Of a stretch of DNA of 18,310 nt, positions 1 to 7,242 are shown piece after piece (the first letter of the stretch is position 1; each line of letters starts with the position of its first letter). The DNA is taken from NCBI GenBank assembly GCA_905233335.1, contig CAJOED010000012.1, positions 10,366 through 28,675 on the forward strand. The letters run 5' to 3'. This DNA comes from an uncultured Synergistales bacterium (GTDB lineage Bacteria > Synergistota > Synergistia > Synergistales > Aminobacteriaceae). The notes beneath the pieces were generated by a model. That model saw nothing but the letters and a program-made list of their open reading frames with translations. It did not search any database and was not told the DNA's origin. Both the position numbers and the translations under genes were made by a program.

Positions 1-340
1 TGCGGCTCGCAATGACTTTCACGACGACACAGAAAAGATTTTGCGTGTTGCTACAGAGTTCCCGAACATAGCACAGAATTATTATTCGGGACTTGGCCGG
101 GAAATAGACATTATCACCCTGCGAGGCTCACTAGAACTTGCGCCGGTCTTGGGACTGTCTGACGTTATCGTTGACATCGTAGAAACTGGGACGACACTCC
201 GCGAAAATAATTTGTCGGTAATGAGTGTCATTGCAGAATTGAGCGCACGCCTGATAGCGAACAAGTCAGCGTATAAGTTCAAGGGGAAAAAGATAAACGA
301 AATCATAGGGAGGTTAGCAAGTATTGATACAGATAACTGA
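1..340 (+). CDS. hisG: ATP phosphoribosyltransferase, short form (3' part)
   Basis: HisG catalyses the first step of histidine synthesis, joining ATP and PRPP in the cytoplasm. Only the last 112 residues are in the window; the frame is open from base 2, so the gene starts upstream. The visible part has the family's ATEFPNIA segment, GSLELAPVLGLSD, and the 13-residue PRPP-binding motif ending in DIVETGTTL. After that motif only about 45 residues remain (ending SARLIAN plus a basic tail), so the ACT-like C-terminal regulatory domain of long-form HisG is absent. Family knowledge says such short HisG proteins work with the HisRS-like regulator HisZ, which is not in the window. The 3' end overlaps hisD by 17 nt, which suggests one operon. 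Confidence 0.93.
   Translation, partial: AARNDFHDDTEKILRVATEFPNIAQNYYSGLGREIDIITLRGSLELAPVLGLSDVIVDIVETGTTLRENNLSVMSVIAELSARLIANKSAYKFKGKKINEIIGRLASIDTDN
307..313 (+). promoter_or_regulatory. Ribosome-binding site of hisD
   Basis: AGGGAGG lies inside the end of hisG, ten bases before the TTG at 324. It supports the TTG start of hisD over any later codon. Confidence 0.6.
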
Positions 341-1583
341 CGCAGAAAATTTTTCACGAACGGACATAAACACCGTAAGCCCCGACGTAACTCAAACCGT
401 GAGCGCAATCATCGACGACGTGAGGCAGAACGGCGACAAGGCAATTATTGAGTACGAACGGAAATTCGACGGCGTAAATCTCTCGTCTCTTGCTGTGAGT
501 CCTGATGAGGTCAGTGCGGCGTTGAGTGTCGTGGGTGATGAGTATCTCTCCATGCTCAAGAGGGCGGCAGCGAACATTCATGCATTCCACGAAAAACAGG
601 TGCGCAGCGGCTTCATGTTCTCCGGCAGTGAGGGCGTAATTCTCGGCCAGCGCGTTATACCTCTTGAACGTGTCGGGCTGTATGTTCCCGGCGGGACTGC
701 TTCATACCCTTCAAGCGTCCTCATGAACGCCATACCAGCAAAGATAGCGGGCTGTGATGAGATATACATTGCCACCCCTCCCGAAATCAAACCCGAAATT
801 ATTGCGGCGGCACATGTTGCAGGAGTTACGCGCGTGTTCAAGATGGGAGGTGCTCAGGCTGTAGCGGGGCTTGCGTATGGGACGGAGAGCGTTCCGAGAG
901 TGGATAAGATCGTCGGGCCGGGTAATATTTTCGTTGCGGAGGCAAAACGTCAGGTATTCGGGAGAGTTGCTATTGATATGATTGCGGGGCCAAGTGAAAT
1001 TCTCATCATTGCGGACGAGGACAACAACCCTTCACACATTGCCGCAGACATGCTCGCACAATCGGAACACGACAAGCTAGCCAGCGCAATACTCATCACT
1101 GACTCCCGGAACTTTGCGCAAAAGGTCAGTGAAGCAATCGAGGAGCAGCTGCCCAAGCTCAAGCGTTACGAGATAGCTCGTGCATCAATCGACAGCAACG
1201 GGAGAATTATTATTGTCGATGAGTTATTCGAGGCCGTGAAGATCGCTAATGACATTGCCCCCGAACACCTCGAAATATGCACGTCCGACCCGTTCGAATG
1301 GATTACAGCAGGAAGGATACGCAACGCCGGAAGTATTTTCTTGGGCAAAAATTCACCTGAAGCACTAGGGGACTATTACGCCGGAGCGAATCACACTTTG
1401 CCGACGATGGGAACAGCAAGATTTTCGAGTCCGTTGTCGGTTGATGATTTCGTGAAGAAGTCGCAGTACATATACTACACTCATGAAGCATTGAGCAGTG
1501 CGGCAGATGACATTGAACGTTTCGCAATGAGTGAGGGACTCACCGGGCACGCAAACAGCATCACCATCAGGAGAACGCGATAA
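324..1583 (+). CDS. hisD: Histidinol dehydrogenase
   Basis: HisD carries out the last two steps of histidine synthesis, oxidising L-histidinol to L-histidine with NAD+ in a Zn-dependent reaction. The 419-residue product is about family length. It carries the signature IVGPGN...VAEAKRQVFG (about 196-213) followed by IDMIAGPSEIL. The expected zinc ligands are visible as Q246 and H249 (AQSEHD), D350 (GDYYAGANH) and H409 (LTGHAN), and the catalytic Glu-His pair is E314-H315 (APEHLE). The TTG start at 324 is chosen because the SD in hisG precedes it and the N-terminus reads like the family. The gene overlaps hisG by 17 nt and its TAA shares one base with the next ATG, so the three genes are probably co-translated. 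It appears intact. Confidence 0.97.
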   Translation: MIQITDAENFSRTDINTVSPDVTQTVSAIIDDVRQNGDKAIIEYERKFDGVNLSSLAVSPDEVSAALSVVGDEYLSMLKRAAANIHAFHEKQVRSGFMFSGSEGVILGQRVIPLERVGLYVPGGTASYPSSVLMNAIPAKIAGCDEIYIATPPEIKPEIIAAAHVAGVTRVFKMGGAQAVAGLAYGTESVPRVDKIVGPGNIFVAEAKRQVFGRVAIDMIAGPSEILIIADEDNNPSHIAADMLAQSEHDKLASAILITDSRNFAQKVSEAIEEQLPKLKRYEIARASIDSNGRIIIVDELFEAVKIANDIAPEHLEICTSDPFEWITAGRIRNAGSIFLGKNSPEALGDYYAGANHTLPTMGTARFSSPLSVDDFVKKSQYIYYTHEALSSAADDIERFAMSEGLTGHANSITIRRTR

Positions 1584-2317
1584 TGTACACACATGAATTT
1601 TCTGTGTTGCCTTCTGATTCGTCATGCAGGGGAAAGATAAAGCTCCGCAGCCTTCTCGATTACTTTCAGGACACAGCCGGGCTTGCTGTTGAGGACATCG
1701 AGGGCACGACGACGGAACTTATTGCGCGTGGTTATGCTTGGGTATTGACGCGCTACGAGATAGACATCACCGGCGAACTCCCTTCACTTGACGAAAAATT
1801 TTTTGTTACGACGTTTCATGACCCCCTGCACGGCTACAACACTTTGAGGGCATTTAGGGTACATTCACACGACGGACGAGAAATAGTCCGCGCAAAAACA
1901 GCCTGGCTTCTTCTTGATGTTCACACCGGGCGGCCAGTGAAACCCATTGCGCACCTTCCCGAAATCACCAGCCGCGACACCGAGAATATACCGCCTGACT
2001 TCCGGGACATTCCTGATTTCGACGACGAGAATATTTTGTTGAGCGTGAATTTCCCCGTGCGCTTTCACGACCTCGACTACAACGCTCACGTCAACAATGC
2101 CGCATATTTCGAGTGGGTATTCGATGCCTGCCCGGTAGACACTATGACGCACGAACTCATAAGCATATGTGCTTCATTCAGGAGCGGCGCGAAACTCGGC
2201 GAGAATGTTACGCTGAATTTTGCGGGGGACGGCGAAAAGTCTTTTCGGGTGAAGATAATGCGTCCGGGTGTGCAGAAACCGTCGGCAATGTTTGCGTGTT
2301 CGTGGCGGAGTGTGTGA
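1583..2317 (+). CDS. Acyl-ACP thioesterase
   Basis: The 244-residue protein matches the bacterial acyl-ACP thioesterase family (FatA/FatB-like, double hotdog fold), which hydrolyses acyl-ACP and releases free fatty acid in the cytoplasm. The N-terminal hotdog starts with SCRGKIKLRSLLDYFQDTAG and contains YAWVLTRYEI. The second begins near residue 155 with the diagnostic FHDLDYNAHVNN stretch (D165, N167, H169, N171), followed by YFEWVFD. The Asn and His of that motif are the usual catalytic residues. ATG at 1583 overlaps the hisD stop by one base, with AGGAG at 1569-1573 as SD. A role in fatty-acid synthesis has no obvious link to histidine, so operon membership may only reflect shared expression. 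The chain length of its substrate cannot be read from the sequence. Confidence 0.85.
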   Translation: MYTHEFSVLPSDSSCRGKIKLRSLLDYFQDTAGLAVEDIEGTTTELIARGYAWVLTRYEIDITGELPSLDEKFFVTTFHDPLHGYNTLRAFRVHSHDGREIVRAKTAWLLLDVHTGRPVKPIAHLPEITSRDTENIPPDFRDIPDFDDENILLSVNFPVRFHDLDYNAHVNNAAYFEWVFDACPVDTMTHELISICASFRSGAKLGENVTLNFAGDGEKSFRVKIMRPGVQKPSAMFACSWRSV

Positions 2318-2437
2318 GGCGGGTATCACAGCTAATGAATGCAGGGTGCAGTAATGTAATATTTCGGGAGAGCAACATCAGGACGCTTTGAGGCGAACAT
2401 CGCAACAGCAAAACCCATACAGCAACATTATATTTTT

Positions 2438-2442
2438 GGAGG
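2438..2442 (+). promoter_or_regulatory. Ribosome-binding site of trkA
   Basis: GGAGG sits nine bases before the TTG at 2452 and fixes that codon as the trkA start. The 134-nt gap after the thioesterase holds no other gene that I can support. Its AT-rich end could carry a promoter, but I see no convincing -35/-10 pair. Confidence 0.6.
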
Positions 2443-2451
2443 TATAACTTT

Positions 2452-3834
2452 TTGAACATCGTAATAGTAGGAGCGGGAGAAGTCGGACGAAACGTCGCGC
2501 GTACTCTCTCGTCAGAAGGACACAATATATACTTGGTAGAGAACGACGAAGCACAAGCCCAAAGCGCAAAAGAGGAGCTTGATGTAGAAGTCATCACCGG
2601 CAACGGAGCACGACCGAACGTCCTCGCACAAGCCGGAGTAGTCCCAAGCGGGGACACCGACATACTCATAGCGTGCACCAACAGGGACGAGGTCAACATG
2701 TTAGCCTGCTGGATCGCACACAGCGCAGGAGTCCCGAACGTCATATCCCGCGCACGTAATCTTGAGTTCACCGACAGTGCCGACTGGGGCAAGAAGCTCG
2801 GCATCAACGTGATGATTTCGCCGGAAAGGTCAATAGCCCGCGAAGTTATCAGCCTTCTTGAGGTGAGTTCAGCAATACACGCCGCAGAATTACTCGACGG
2901 ACGAGCCGCAATATATACCCTGAAGATTGCTGAAAATTCCCCGCTCGTGAACATGGCTCTGAAGGACATTCGCGGAAAATTCCCCGACCTCATGGCTGTA
3001 TTCGTTCACGTCGAACACGGAGACGGCATATCAGGAGTCCCGAACGGCTTTACGGTATTGCGTGCGGGTGATACGTGCTACGTCGTTACGTACAAGCAGA
3101 GCGCGGAATTACTACAGCAGATATTCCAGCCTAACCCCGAAAAATATTTGTCGCTCCGAAAACTGTTCATTGTCGGCGGAGGCAAACTAGGAACACAAAT
3201 AGCACAAGCCGTAAAACGTGATTTCGGGAACGTCAGCCTGCGTTTGATTGAGAAGGACATAGCCAAGTGTGAAAGATTATCGGAGGAACTCGGTGAAGCT
3301 CTCGTCCTGAATTGCGACGGCATCGACAGAAAAGTTCTCGGTGAAGAAGGAATAGAGGATGCAGACGGTTATGTTTGTGCGACGGACTCCGACGAACTCA
3401 ACCTGATATATTCGGCAATGGCCAAGAGCATGGGCGCAAAGAAAACTATTGCCATCGTGAAGCGAAAAGACTATCAGGAACTCACCAGGTTAATGCCTGT
3501 TGACGCTATCGTTGACCCGAATGAAGCACTTGCGAGCCTGATACTACGTGTTGTGCACTACCCAAGACACACGCGGGCATTCTCAATAATCGAACGTATC
3601 AACGCCGAAATGTTAGAGGTCGTAATGCCGGAGAACAATGAACTCATCGGAAAGACCTTAGCGCAGATAAAGCTCAAGAAGGGAGTAGTAGTTGCGCTTT
3701 TGGGACGGGGCGAAAAAGTTTTGCTTCCGACGGGAGCTACTCAATTGCTGGCGGGGGATCACGTGATACTGTTTGCGCTCACAGAAATGATGCCGGAAGC
3801 CGCAAAGTTATTCAGCAGCAACGAGCAGGAATAG
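2452..3834 (+). CDS. trkA: Trk K+ uptake system NAD(H)-binding subunit TrkA
   Basis: TrkA is the peripheral cytoplasmic regulator that gates the TrkH potassium channel in response to bound nucleotides. The 460-residue protein has the classic tandem RCK layout. RCK-N1 starts with VIVGAGEVG (GAGEVG at 7-12) and has acidic E30 after the second strand, typical of NAD binding. RCK-C1 spans about 140-225. RCK-N2 has FIVGGGKLG (GGGKLG at 242-247) with E267. RCK-C2 spans about 370-455 and contains the L.GDHVILF motif. The TTG start at 2452 has a good SD. The stop lies five bases before the trkH ATG, so the pair forms an operon. The gene looks intact although its partner trkH is broken, which suggests a recent trkH lesion or a second TrkH-type channel elsewhere. 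Confidence 0.95.
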   Translation: MNIVIVGAGEVGRNVARTLSSEGHNIYLVENDEAQAQSAKEELDVEVITGNGARPNVLAQAGVVPSGDTDILIACTNRDEVNMLACWIAHSAGVPNVISRARNLEFTDSADWGKKLGINVMISPERSIAREVISLLEVSSAIHAAELLDGRAAIYTLKIAENSPLVNMALKDIRGKFPDLMAVFVHVEHGDGISGVPNGFTVLRAGDTCYVVTYKQSAELLQQIFQPNPEKYLSLRKLFIVGGGKLGTQIAQAVKRDFGNVSLRLIEKDIAKCERLSEELGEALVLNCDGIDRKVLGEEGIEDADGYVCATDSDELNLIYSAMAKSMGAKKTIAIVKRKDYQELTRLMPVDAIVDPNEALASLILRVVHYPRHTRAFSIIERINAEMLEVVMPENNELIGKTLAQIKLKKGVVVALLGRGEKVLLPTGATQLLAGDHVILFALTEMMPEAAKLFSSNEQE

Positions 3835-3839
3835 ACATC

Positions 3840-5268
3840 ATGAAGATAAAGACTGTATTTCGTGTTCTGTCGTTAATATGCCTTGTTGTGTCCGTCGCTA
3901 TGATTTTCCCTTTCTGCATTGCACTCTATGACTGTTCACATGACGCGGGCGCATTCGGTATATCGATATTTGCCGGGATTTTCACGAGCGTATCACTCTC
4001 CATTTGCGGCGGAAAAGACAACATCTCTATGGGCATTCGTGAAGGTGTCGGGGTTACGGGCTTTTCGTGGCTGACGGCTTCTGCTGTCGGTGCTCTGCCT
4101 TACTGGCTGTCTAAGAGCGTGCCGGGATACACTGACGCATTCTTTGAGACGATGTCGGGATTCACTACAACGGGAGCTACTATCATGACGGACATTGAAG
4201 CACTTCCGCGCGGTATTCTGTTATGGCGTTCGCTGACACACTGGATGGGCGGAATGGGTATCATCGTATTGAGCTTGGCCGTATTGCCTTTCTTGGGAGT
4301 GTCAGGTATGGAGATGTACAAGGCAGAAGTTCCCGGAGTTACCGCCGAAAAAATTACGCCGCGTCTGCACCAGACAGCTATAAGATTATGGGCTGTGTAC
4401 GTGTTCTTGACGCTGACGGAAACAATCATGCTCATGTTCGGTGGAATGTCATTATTTGATGCGTTCTGTCATTCATGCTCGACGATAGCGACGGGGGGCT
4501 TCTCGACGAAAAATAATTCGGTTGCGTACTTCACAAGTCCATATGTGCAGTGGGTGATAATAATCTTCATGTTTGCGTCGGGCGTGAACTTCTCGCTGTA
4601 CTTCCTTCTGCCGCAGAAAAAATTCCGTGATTTTCTTTCCGACGAGGAGTTCAGAGCATATTCACTCATCACGATATTTTCAGCACTCGCAATGTCCATA
4701 GCACTTTATGCTTCGGGAATGTTCTCGGGGATTGAGCACACTTTGCGGCGGACGTTCTTTCACGTCGTGAGTCATTGTCGATGACTATAACTTATGGCCT
4801 GAGTTCACAAAGTTTCTGTTCGTGCTGTTGATGTTCATAGGTGCGTCGGGAGGTTCAACAGGAGGCGGCTGCAAGGTCTCACGCTTTCAGATATTGGGTC
4901 GGCAGTTACGTGCGGAAATTTGGCGATTGCTTCACCCTCGCGCGGTAATCACTGCACGCTTCAACGGCAAACCAATAACCAGAAGCACTATGGACAGTTC
5001 AGCGGCGTTCTTTGTGCTGTACATGATCATACTCACTGCGAGCACACTCATAACTACGGCGTTCGGCATCGAGCTTCTTACGGCGTTTACGGGAGTGCTT
5101 ACGTGTTTGAGCAACGTCGGGCCTGGCTTGAACATGCTGGGGCCTGTAGAAAATTTCGCGTGGCTTCCGTCGGTCATCAAGTGGCTGTTCTCGTTCTGTA
5201 TGCTTGCAGGGAGGCTTGAACTTTTCGCGGTGTTCCTTCTGTTTATGCCGGGGACTTACAGAAAATAA
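3840..5268 (+). pseudogene. trkH: Trk K+ uptake channel TrkH, frameshifted
   Basis: TrkH/KtrB proteins are inner-membrane K+ channels built from four membrane-pore-membrane repeats. The first part (3840-4784, frame of 3840) ends at TGA after FHVVSHCR. The rest continues in another frame from about 4774 as IVDDYNLWPEF to TAA at 5268. Filter 1 (SGFTTTGA), filter 2 (STIATGGFST) and filter 4 (SNVGPGL) are present, as are MFIGASGGSTGGG and the usual C-terminal MLAGRLELF. Filter 3, expected as VVS..TTTGF just before DDYNLWP, is missing exactly at the frameshift. The ATG at 3840 follows trkA by five bases with CAGGA as SD. As written, the gene cannot make a complete channel. A sequencing or assembly deletion is the main alternative. 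Confidence 0.88.
4768..4785 (+). other. Frameshift/deletion junction in trkH
   Basis: Upstream codons read His-Val-Val-Ser up to 4772. One orphan base (C4773) follows, and then the other frame reads Ile-Val-Asp-Asp-Tyr from 4774. The family expects about seven residues (Ile-x-Thr-Thr-Thr-Gly-Phe) between the Ser and the Ile. Restoring frame needs 3n+2 extra bases. A 20-nt loss fits both the protein alignment and the arithmetic. Confidence 0.75.
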
Positions 5269-5272
5269 CTAC

Positions 5273-5312
5273 ATGAAGTGAAAAAATTTGCCGATACATT
5301 TTTTTGTTTCAT
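5273..5312 (+). terminator. AT-rich hairpin after trkH (possible weak terminator)
   Basis: Arm 5273-5286 can pair with arm 5299-5312 over 14 positions around a 12-nt loop. Eleven pairs are Watson-Crick and the three central ones are G-U/U-G wobbles. The hairpin lies five bases after the trkH stop and before the next gene's TTG, where a terminator would be expected. It is GC-poor and lacks a U-tract beyond the stem, so it is not a classical intrinsic terminator. The remaining AT-rich bases to 5358 may hold the promoter for the downstream operon, but I could not place boxes with confidence. Confidence 0.3.
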
Positions 5313-5358
5313 ATCGCTAAAATAAAACGCAAAATTTTTCAATGGAGCTGAATATATT

Positions 5359-6903
5359 TTGAATTACGATAGCAGAAATGAAGGTCAGCGCGTAAGAATA
5401 CAGGCACGCCTTCAGATAGTATCATTTTTCAGCGGGGCGGCAACGATGATACTGGAGCTTACCGGCTCACGACTTGTTGCTCCGTTTTTCGGGACTTCCC
5501 TCATCGTATGGACTGCACTAATCGGGATCATCATGACGAGTTTATGTTTCGGGAACTGGCTCGGAGGTTCAATTGCTGACAAGAGGCCGGAGGGGAAATT
5601 GCTCGGACGGATATTAATCTTTGCGGCAATCATCATAGCCATAACAGCAACAGCCAGCAACTACATACTCACCAGCCTTCAGGGACTCAACCTGAATTTG
5701 TACGCGGCTTCAGTGTGTGCGGCATTGTGCATTTTCGCCCCCGCGAGCCTGCTTCTAGGTATGGTCTCTCCGTTCGTGGCGCGACTCGCAATGCAGGACG
5801 TATCCTCGTCGGGAGCAGTTGTCGGTCGTCTGTATGCTCTGAACTCTGCCGGGAGCATTTTAGGGACATTTCTCGGCGGCTTTGTGCTGATTTCGTTATT
5901 CCCGTCGGGCGTGATATTGATGCTTCTTGCGAGCGGCGTGGCGTTTCTGTCGGTGCTGGTGTACACGGGAGCATGGAGAAAAATTATCTCCGTTCTCGTT
6001 GTTGCGGCAATAGGAACGGGCGCATGGGCTGCGGACAAATACGGGCTTCCGATGAGTCCGGTGGGTGTCCAGATTGACACGGCGTATAACCATCTCTCCA
6101 TTGTCGAGAGCGTCGACACACGAAACGGGCGGCGTGTCCGGGTACTAATCACCAACCCCGATGCGGCACAGTCCCTAATGTACACGGATCACCCTTCAGA
6201 ACTCGTCAGCGAATACACGAAATTTTACGACTTGGCCTTCCACTACAAGCCCGACACAAAGAGAGTATTAATGCTTGGCGGAGGAGGTTATTGCGTTCCC
6301 CGTTACCTGTTGGACACGAGGCGTGATGTTTCTATTGATGTCGTAGAGCTGGATCCGGGAGTTACGGAGGCGGCGAGAGATTATTTCAACCTGAAGGACG
6401 ACGAGAACATGAGAATTTTTCACGAGGACGCGCGGACTTTCCTGAACAGGGCACAGCATGACGGCTTCGGACAATATGACGCAATCTTCATGGACACGTT
6501 CAACTCATGGACATCTATACCGTTCCAGATGACGACCGTAGAGACTGCCTCACTTCTTCGCGAACTCCTGAAGCCCGACGGAGTGTTGATAGTGAATATT
6601 ATTGCGTCGGTTTACGGACAGAAGGCCGGAGTTTTTCACGGGATATACAAGGCGTTTTCGAGCGCGTTCTCCACGATGATGATTTTTCCGGCGAACGCTC
6701 CCGACCCGAAATATGCACGTGCACTGCAGAATATTATTCTCGTTGGTGCCGGGGATTTATCGCTGTCTGCTCCCCTCACGCCTGACGCAAAATTTTCTGA
6801 CCTGCTGTCTCATCAATGGCTTGAGCCTTTCACGCCTGACTCTGTAGTTCCTGCATTCACGGATGCATTTGCGCCGGTGGAAAGATATACACTCCTGCAA
6901 TAG
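5359..6903 (+). CDS. Membrane protein fused to spermidine-synthase-like domain
   Basis: The 514-residue protein has about seven hydrophobic helices in residues 18-225 and a cytosolic Rossmann methyltransferase-fold domain of the spermidine synthase type in about 240-510. The nucleotide-binding loop VLMLGGGGY is at 303-311 (GGGG 307-310), the acidic strand VVELDPGV at 328-335, and HEDARTFL at 355-362. The strand-4 motif is YDAIFMDTFNSWTSIP (about 373-388). It keeps one Asp (D379) but not the second Asp of the D-x-x-D found in true aminopropyltransferases. This pattern is typical of the membrane-fused spermidine-synthase-like family, whose reaction is mostly unknown, so polyamine synthesis should not be assumed. 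The TTG start has GGAG at 5344-5347. Its last 20 codons are echoed in the repeats that follow. It heads the block containing the ligase and T2SS genes. Confidence 0.8.
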   Translation: MNYDSRNEGQRVRIQARLQIVSFFSGAATMILELTGSRLVAPFFGTSLIVWTALIGIIMTSLCFGNWLGGSIADKRPEGKLLGRILIFAAIIIAITATASNYILTSLQGLNLNLYAASVCAALCIFAPASLLLGMVSPFVARLAMQDVSSSGAVVGRLYALNSAGSILGTFLGGFVLISLFPSGVILMLLASGVAFLSVLVYTGAWRKIISVLVVAAIGTGAWAADKYGLPMSPVGVQIDTAYNHLSIVESVDTRNGRRVRVLITNPDAAQSLMYTDHPSELVSEYTKFYDLAFHYKPDTKRVLMLGGGGYCVPRYLLDTRRDVSIDVVELDPGVTEAARDYFNLKDDENMRIFHEDARTFLNRAQHDGFGQYDAIFMDTFNSWTSIPFQMTTVETASLLRELLKPDGVLIVNIIASVYGQKAGVFHGIYKAFSSAFSTMMIFPANAPDPKYARALQNIILVGAGDLSLSAPLTPDAKFSDLLSHQWLEPFTPDSVVPAFTDAFAPVERYTLLQ

Positions 6904-7056
6904 GTGAGTAACATGAAGGGAAAATTACCCGGCGGGTTTGCGGTGTCTCCCGTAGTGCTTGCGTCGGTGAAATCATTTTTGCCGGTTGCATGTGTAAAGA
7001 GGGGGTAAGATTGGCTCTCATAGTACCCGCGCTAACGAACTCACTTTTGCCGGTAG
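6901..7056 (+). repeat. Direct repeat unit 1 (156 nt period)
   Basis: This unit starts at the stop codon of the spermidine-synthase-like gene and is repeated at 7057. From 6925 to 7054 it matches 7081-7209 nearly base for base. The first 24 bases are more diverged but align without gaps. Inside the unit are two related half-units, A (to about 6984) and B (to about 7054). Both end in a TTTTGCCGG box preceded by GTAGTGC..GC / ATAGTRC..GC. Each half-unit resembles the 3' end of the upstream gene (6844-6880). No transposase, inverted termini or target duplication of insertion-sequence type is visible. Confidence 0.9.
6913..7008 (+). other. Tiny ORF in repeat unit 1 (31 aa), doubtful
   Basis: ATG at 6913 is preceded by AGGTGAG (6902-6908) and reads 31 residues (MKGKLPGGFA... 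ending CVKRG). It lies in frame with the upstream gene after that gene's stop. Its middle, VVLASVKSFLPV, aligns with VVPAFTDAFAPV near the C-terminus of the upstream protein. It is more likely remnant sequence than a working gene, but the SD and the matching ORF in unit 2 make it worth listing. Confidence 0.2.
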
Positions 7057-7209
7057 TAAGTGAGAAGCATGGAGAAAGATTTACCCGGCGGGTTTGCGGC
7101 GGCTCCCGTAGTGCTTGCGTCGGTGAAATCATTTTTGCCGGCTGCATGTGTAAAGAGGGGGTAAGAGTGGCTCTCATAGTGCCCGCACTAACGAACTCAT
7201 TTTGCCGGT
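7057..7209 (+). repeat. Direct repeat unit 2
   Basis: This is the second copy of the 156-nt unit, one base shorter owing to loss of a T in the final TTTTTGCCGG-type box. Differences from unit 1 are mostly transitions. It runs directly into the echo of the upstream gene's last codons (7202-7234) and the ribosome-binding site of the O-ligase gene. With unit 1 it fills the 339-nt space between the two genes; apart from the tiny ORFs listed separately I see no gene there. Confidence 0.9.
7069..7164 (+). other. Tiny ORF in repeat unit 2 (31 aa), doubtful
   Basis: This ORF has the same length and position within its unit as the one at 6913. It reads MEKDLPGGFA... to CVKRG, with VVLASVKSFLP unchanged. 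The upstream AAGTGAGAAGC is a poorer SD than in unit 1. Several differences between the two copies change the amino acid (Val to Ala, Ser to Ala), so coding selection is not evident. Confidence 0.15.
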
Positions 7210-7234
7210 TGAACACTATACACTATTACAATAG
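7202..7234 (+). repeat. Echo of the spermidine-synthase-like gene's 3' end
   Basis: Read from 7202, the codons give LPVEHYTLLQ then TAG, against APVERYTLLQ then TAG at the real gene end (6871-6903). Most differences are synonymous (GTG/GTT, CTC/CTA, CTG/TTA). In both places the stop overlaps an AGG-type SD and is followed by ATGAAG, at 6913 and 7243. The echo looks like the tail of a former gene copy whose body is gone. Confidence 0.75.
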
Positions 7235-7242
7235 GAGAAATC

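Noticed and set aside
2318..2451. Possible terminator or regulatory RNA between the thioesterase gene and trkA
   Set aside because: I found no stable inverted repeat, riboswitch-like pattern or T-run in this gap.
2208..2993. A long minus-strand ORF (261 codons) opposite the thioesterase and trkA
   Set aside because: It lies opposite two clearly coding genes, shows no recognisable motifs, and has the low-complexity look of an antisense frame.
4822..5268. A separate downstream membrane protein gene starting at GTG 4822
   Set aside because: It is the continuation of trkH: homology extends upstream of 4822 to about 4774, and there is no good SD.
5263..5278. A 13-base match (AAATAACTACATG) between the end of trkH and the gspD-gspE junction near 16894
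   Set aside because: After trkH the ATG opens only two codons. The match is short, AT-rich and built around a stop codon, so chance is likely.
5318..5323. TAAAAT as a -10 box for the operon starting at 5359
   Set aside because: No acceptable -35 sequence lies 16-18 bases upstream.
6901..7209. CRISPR array
   Set aside because: The units are long, contiguous copies without unique spacers of constant length.
6857..7216. A 119-codon minus-strand ORF through the repeats with internally repeated protein sequence
   Set aside because: Its repeats simply mirror the 156-nt DNA repeat, it overlaps the end of a well-supported gene, and its start region shows no ribosome-binding site that I trust.
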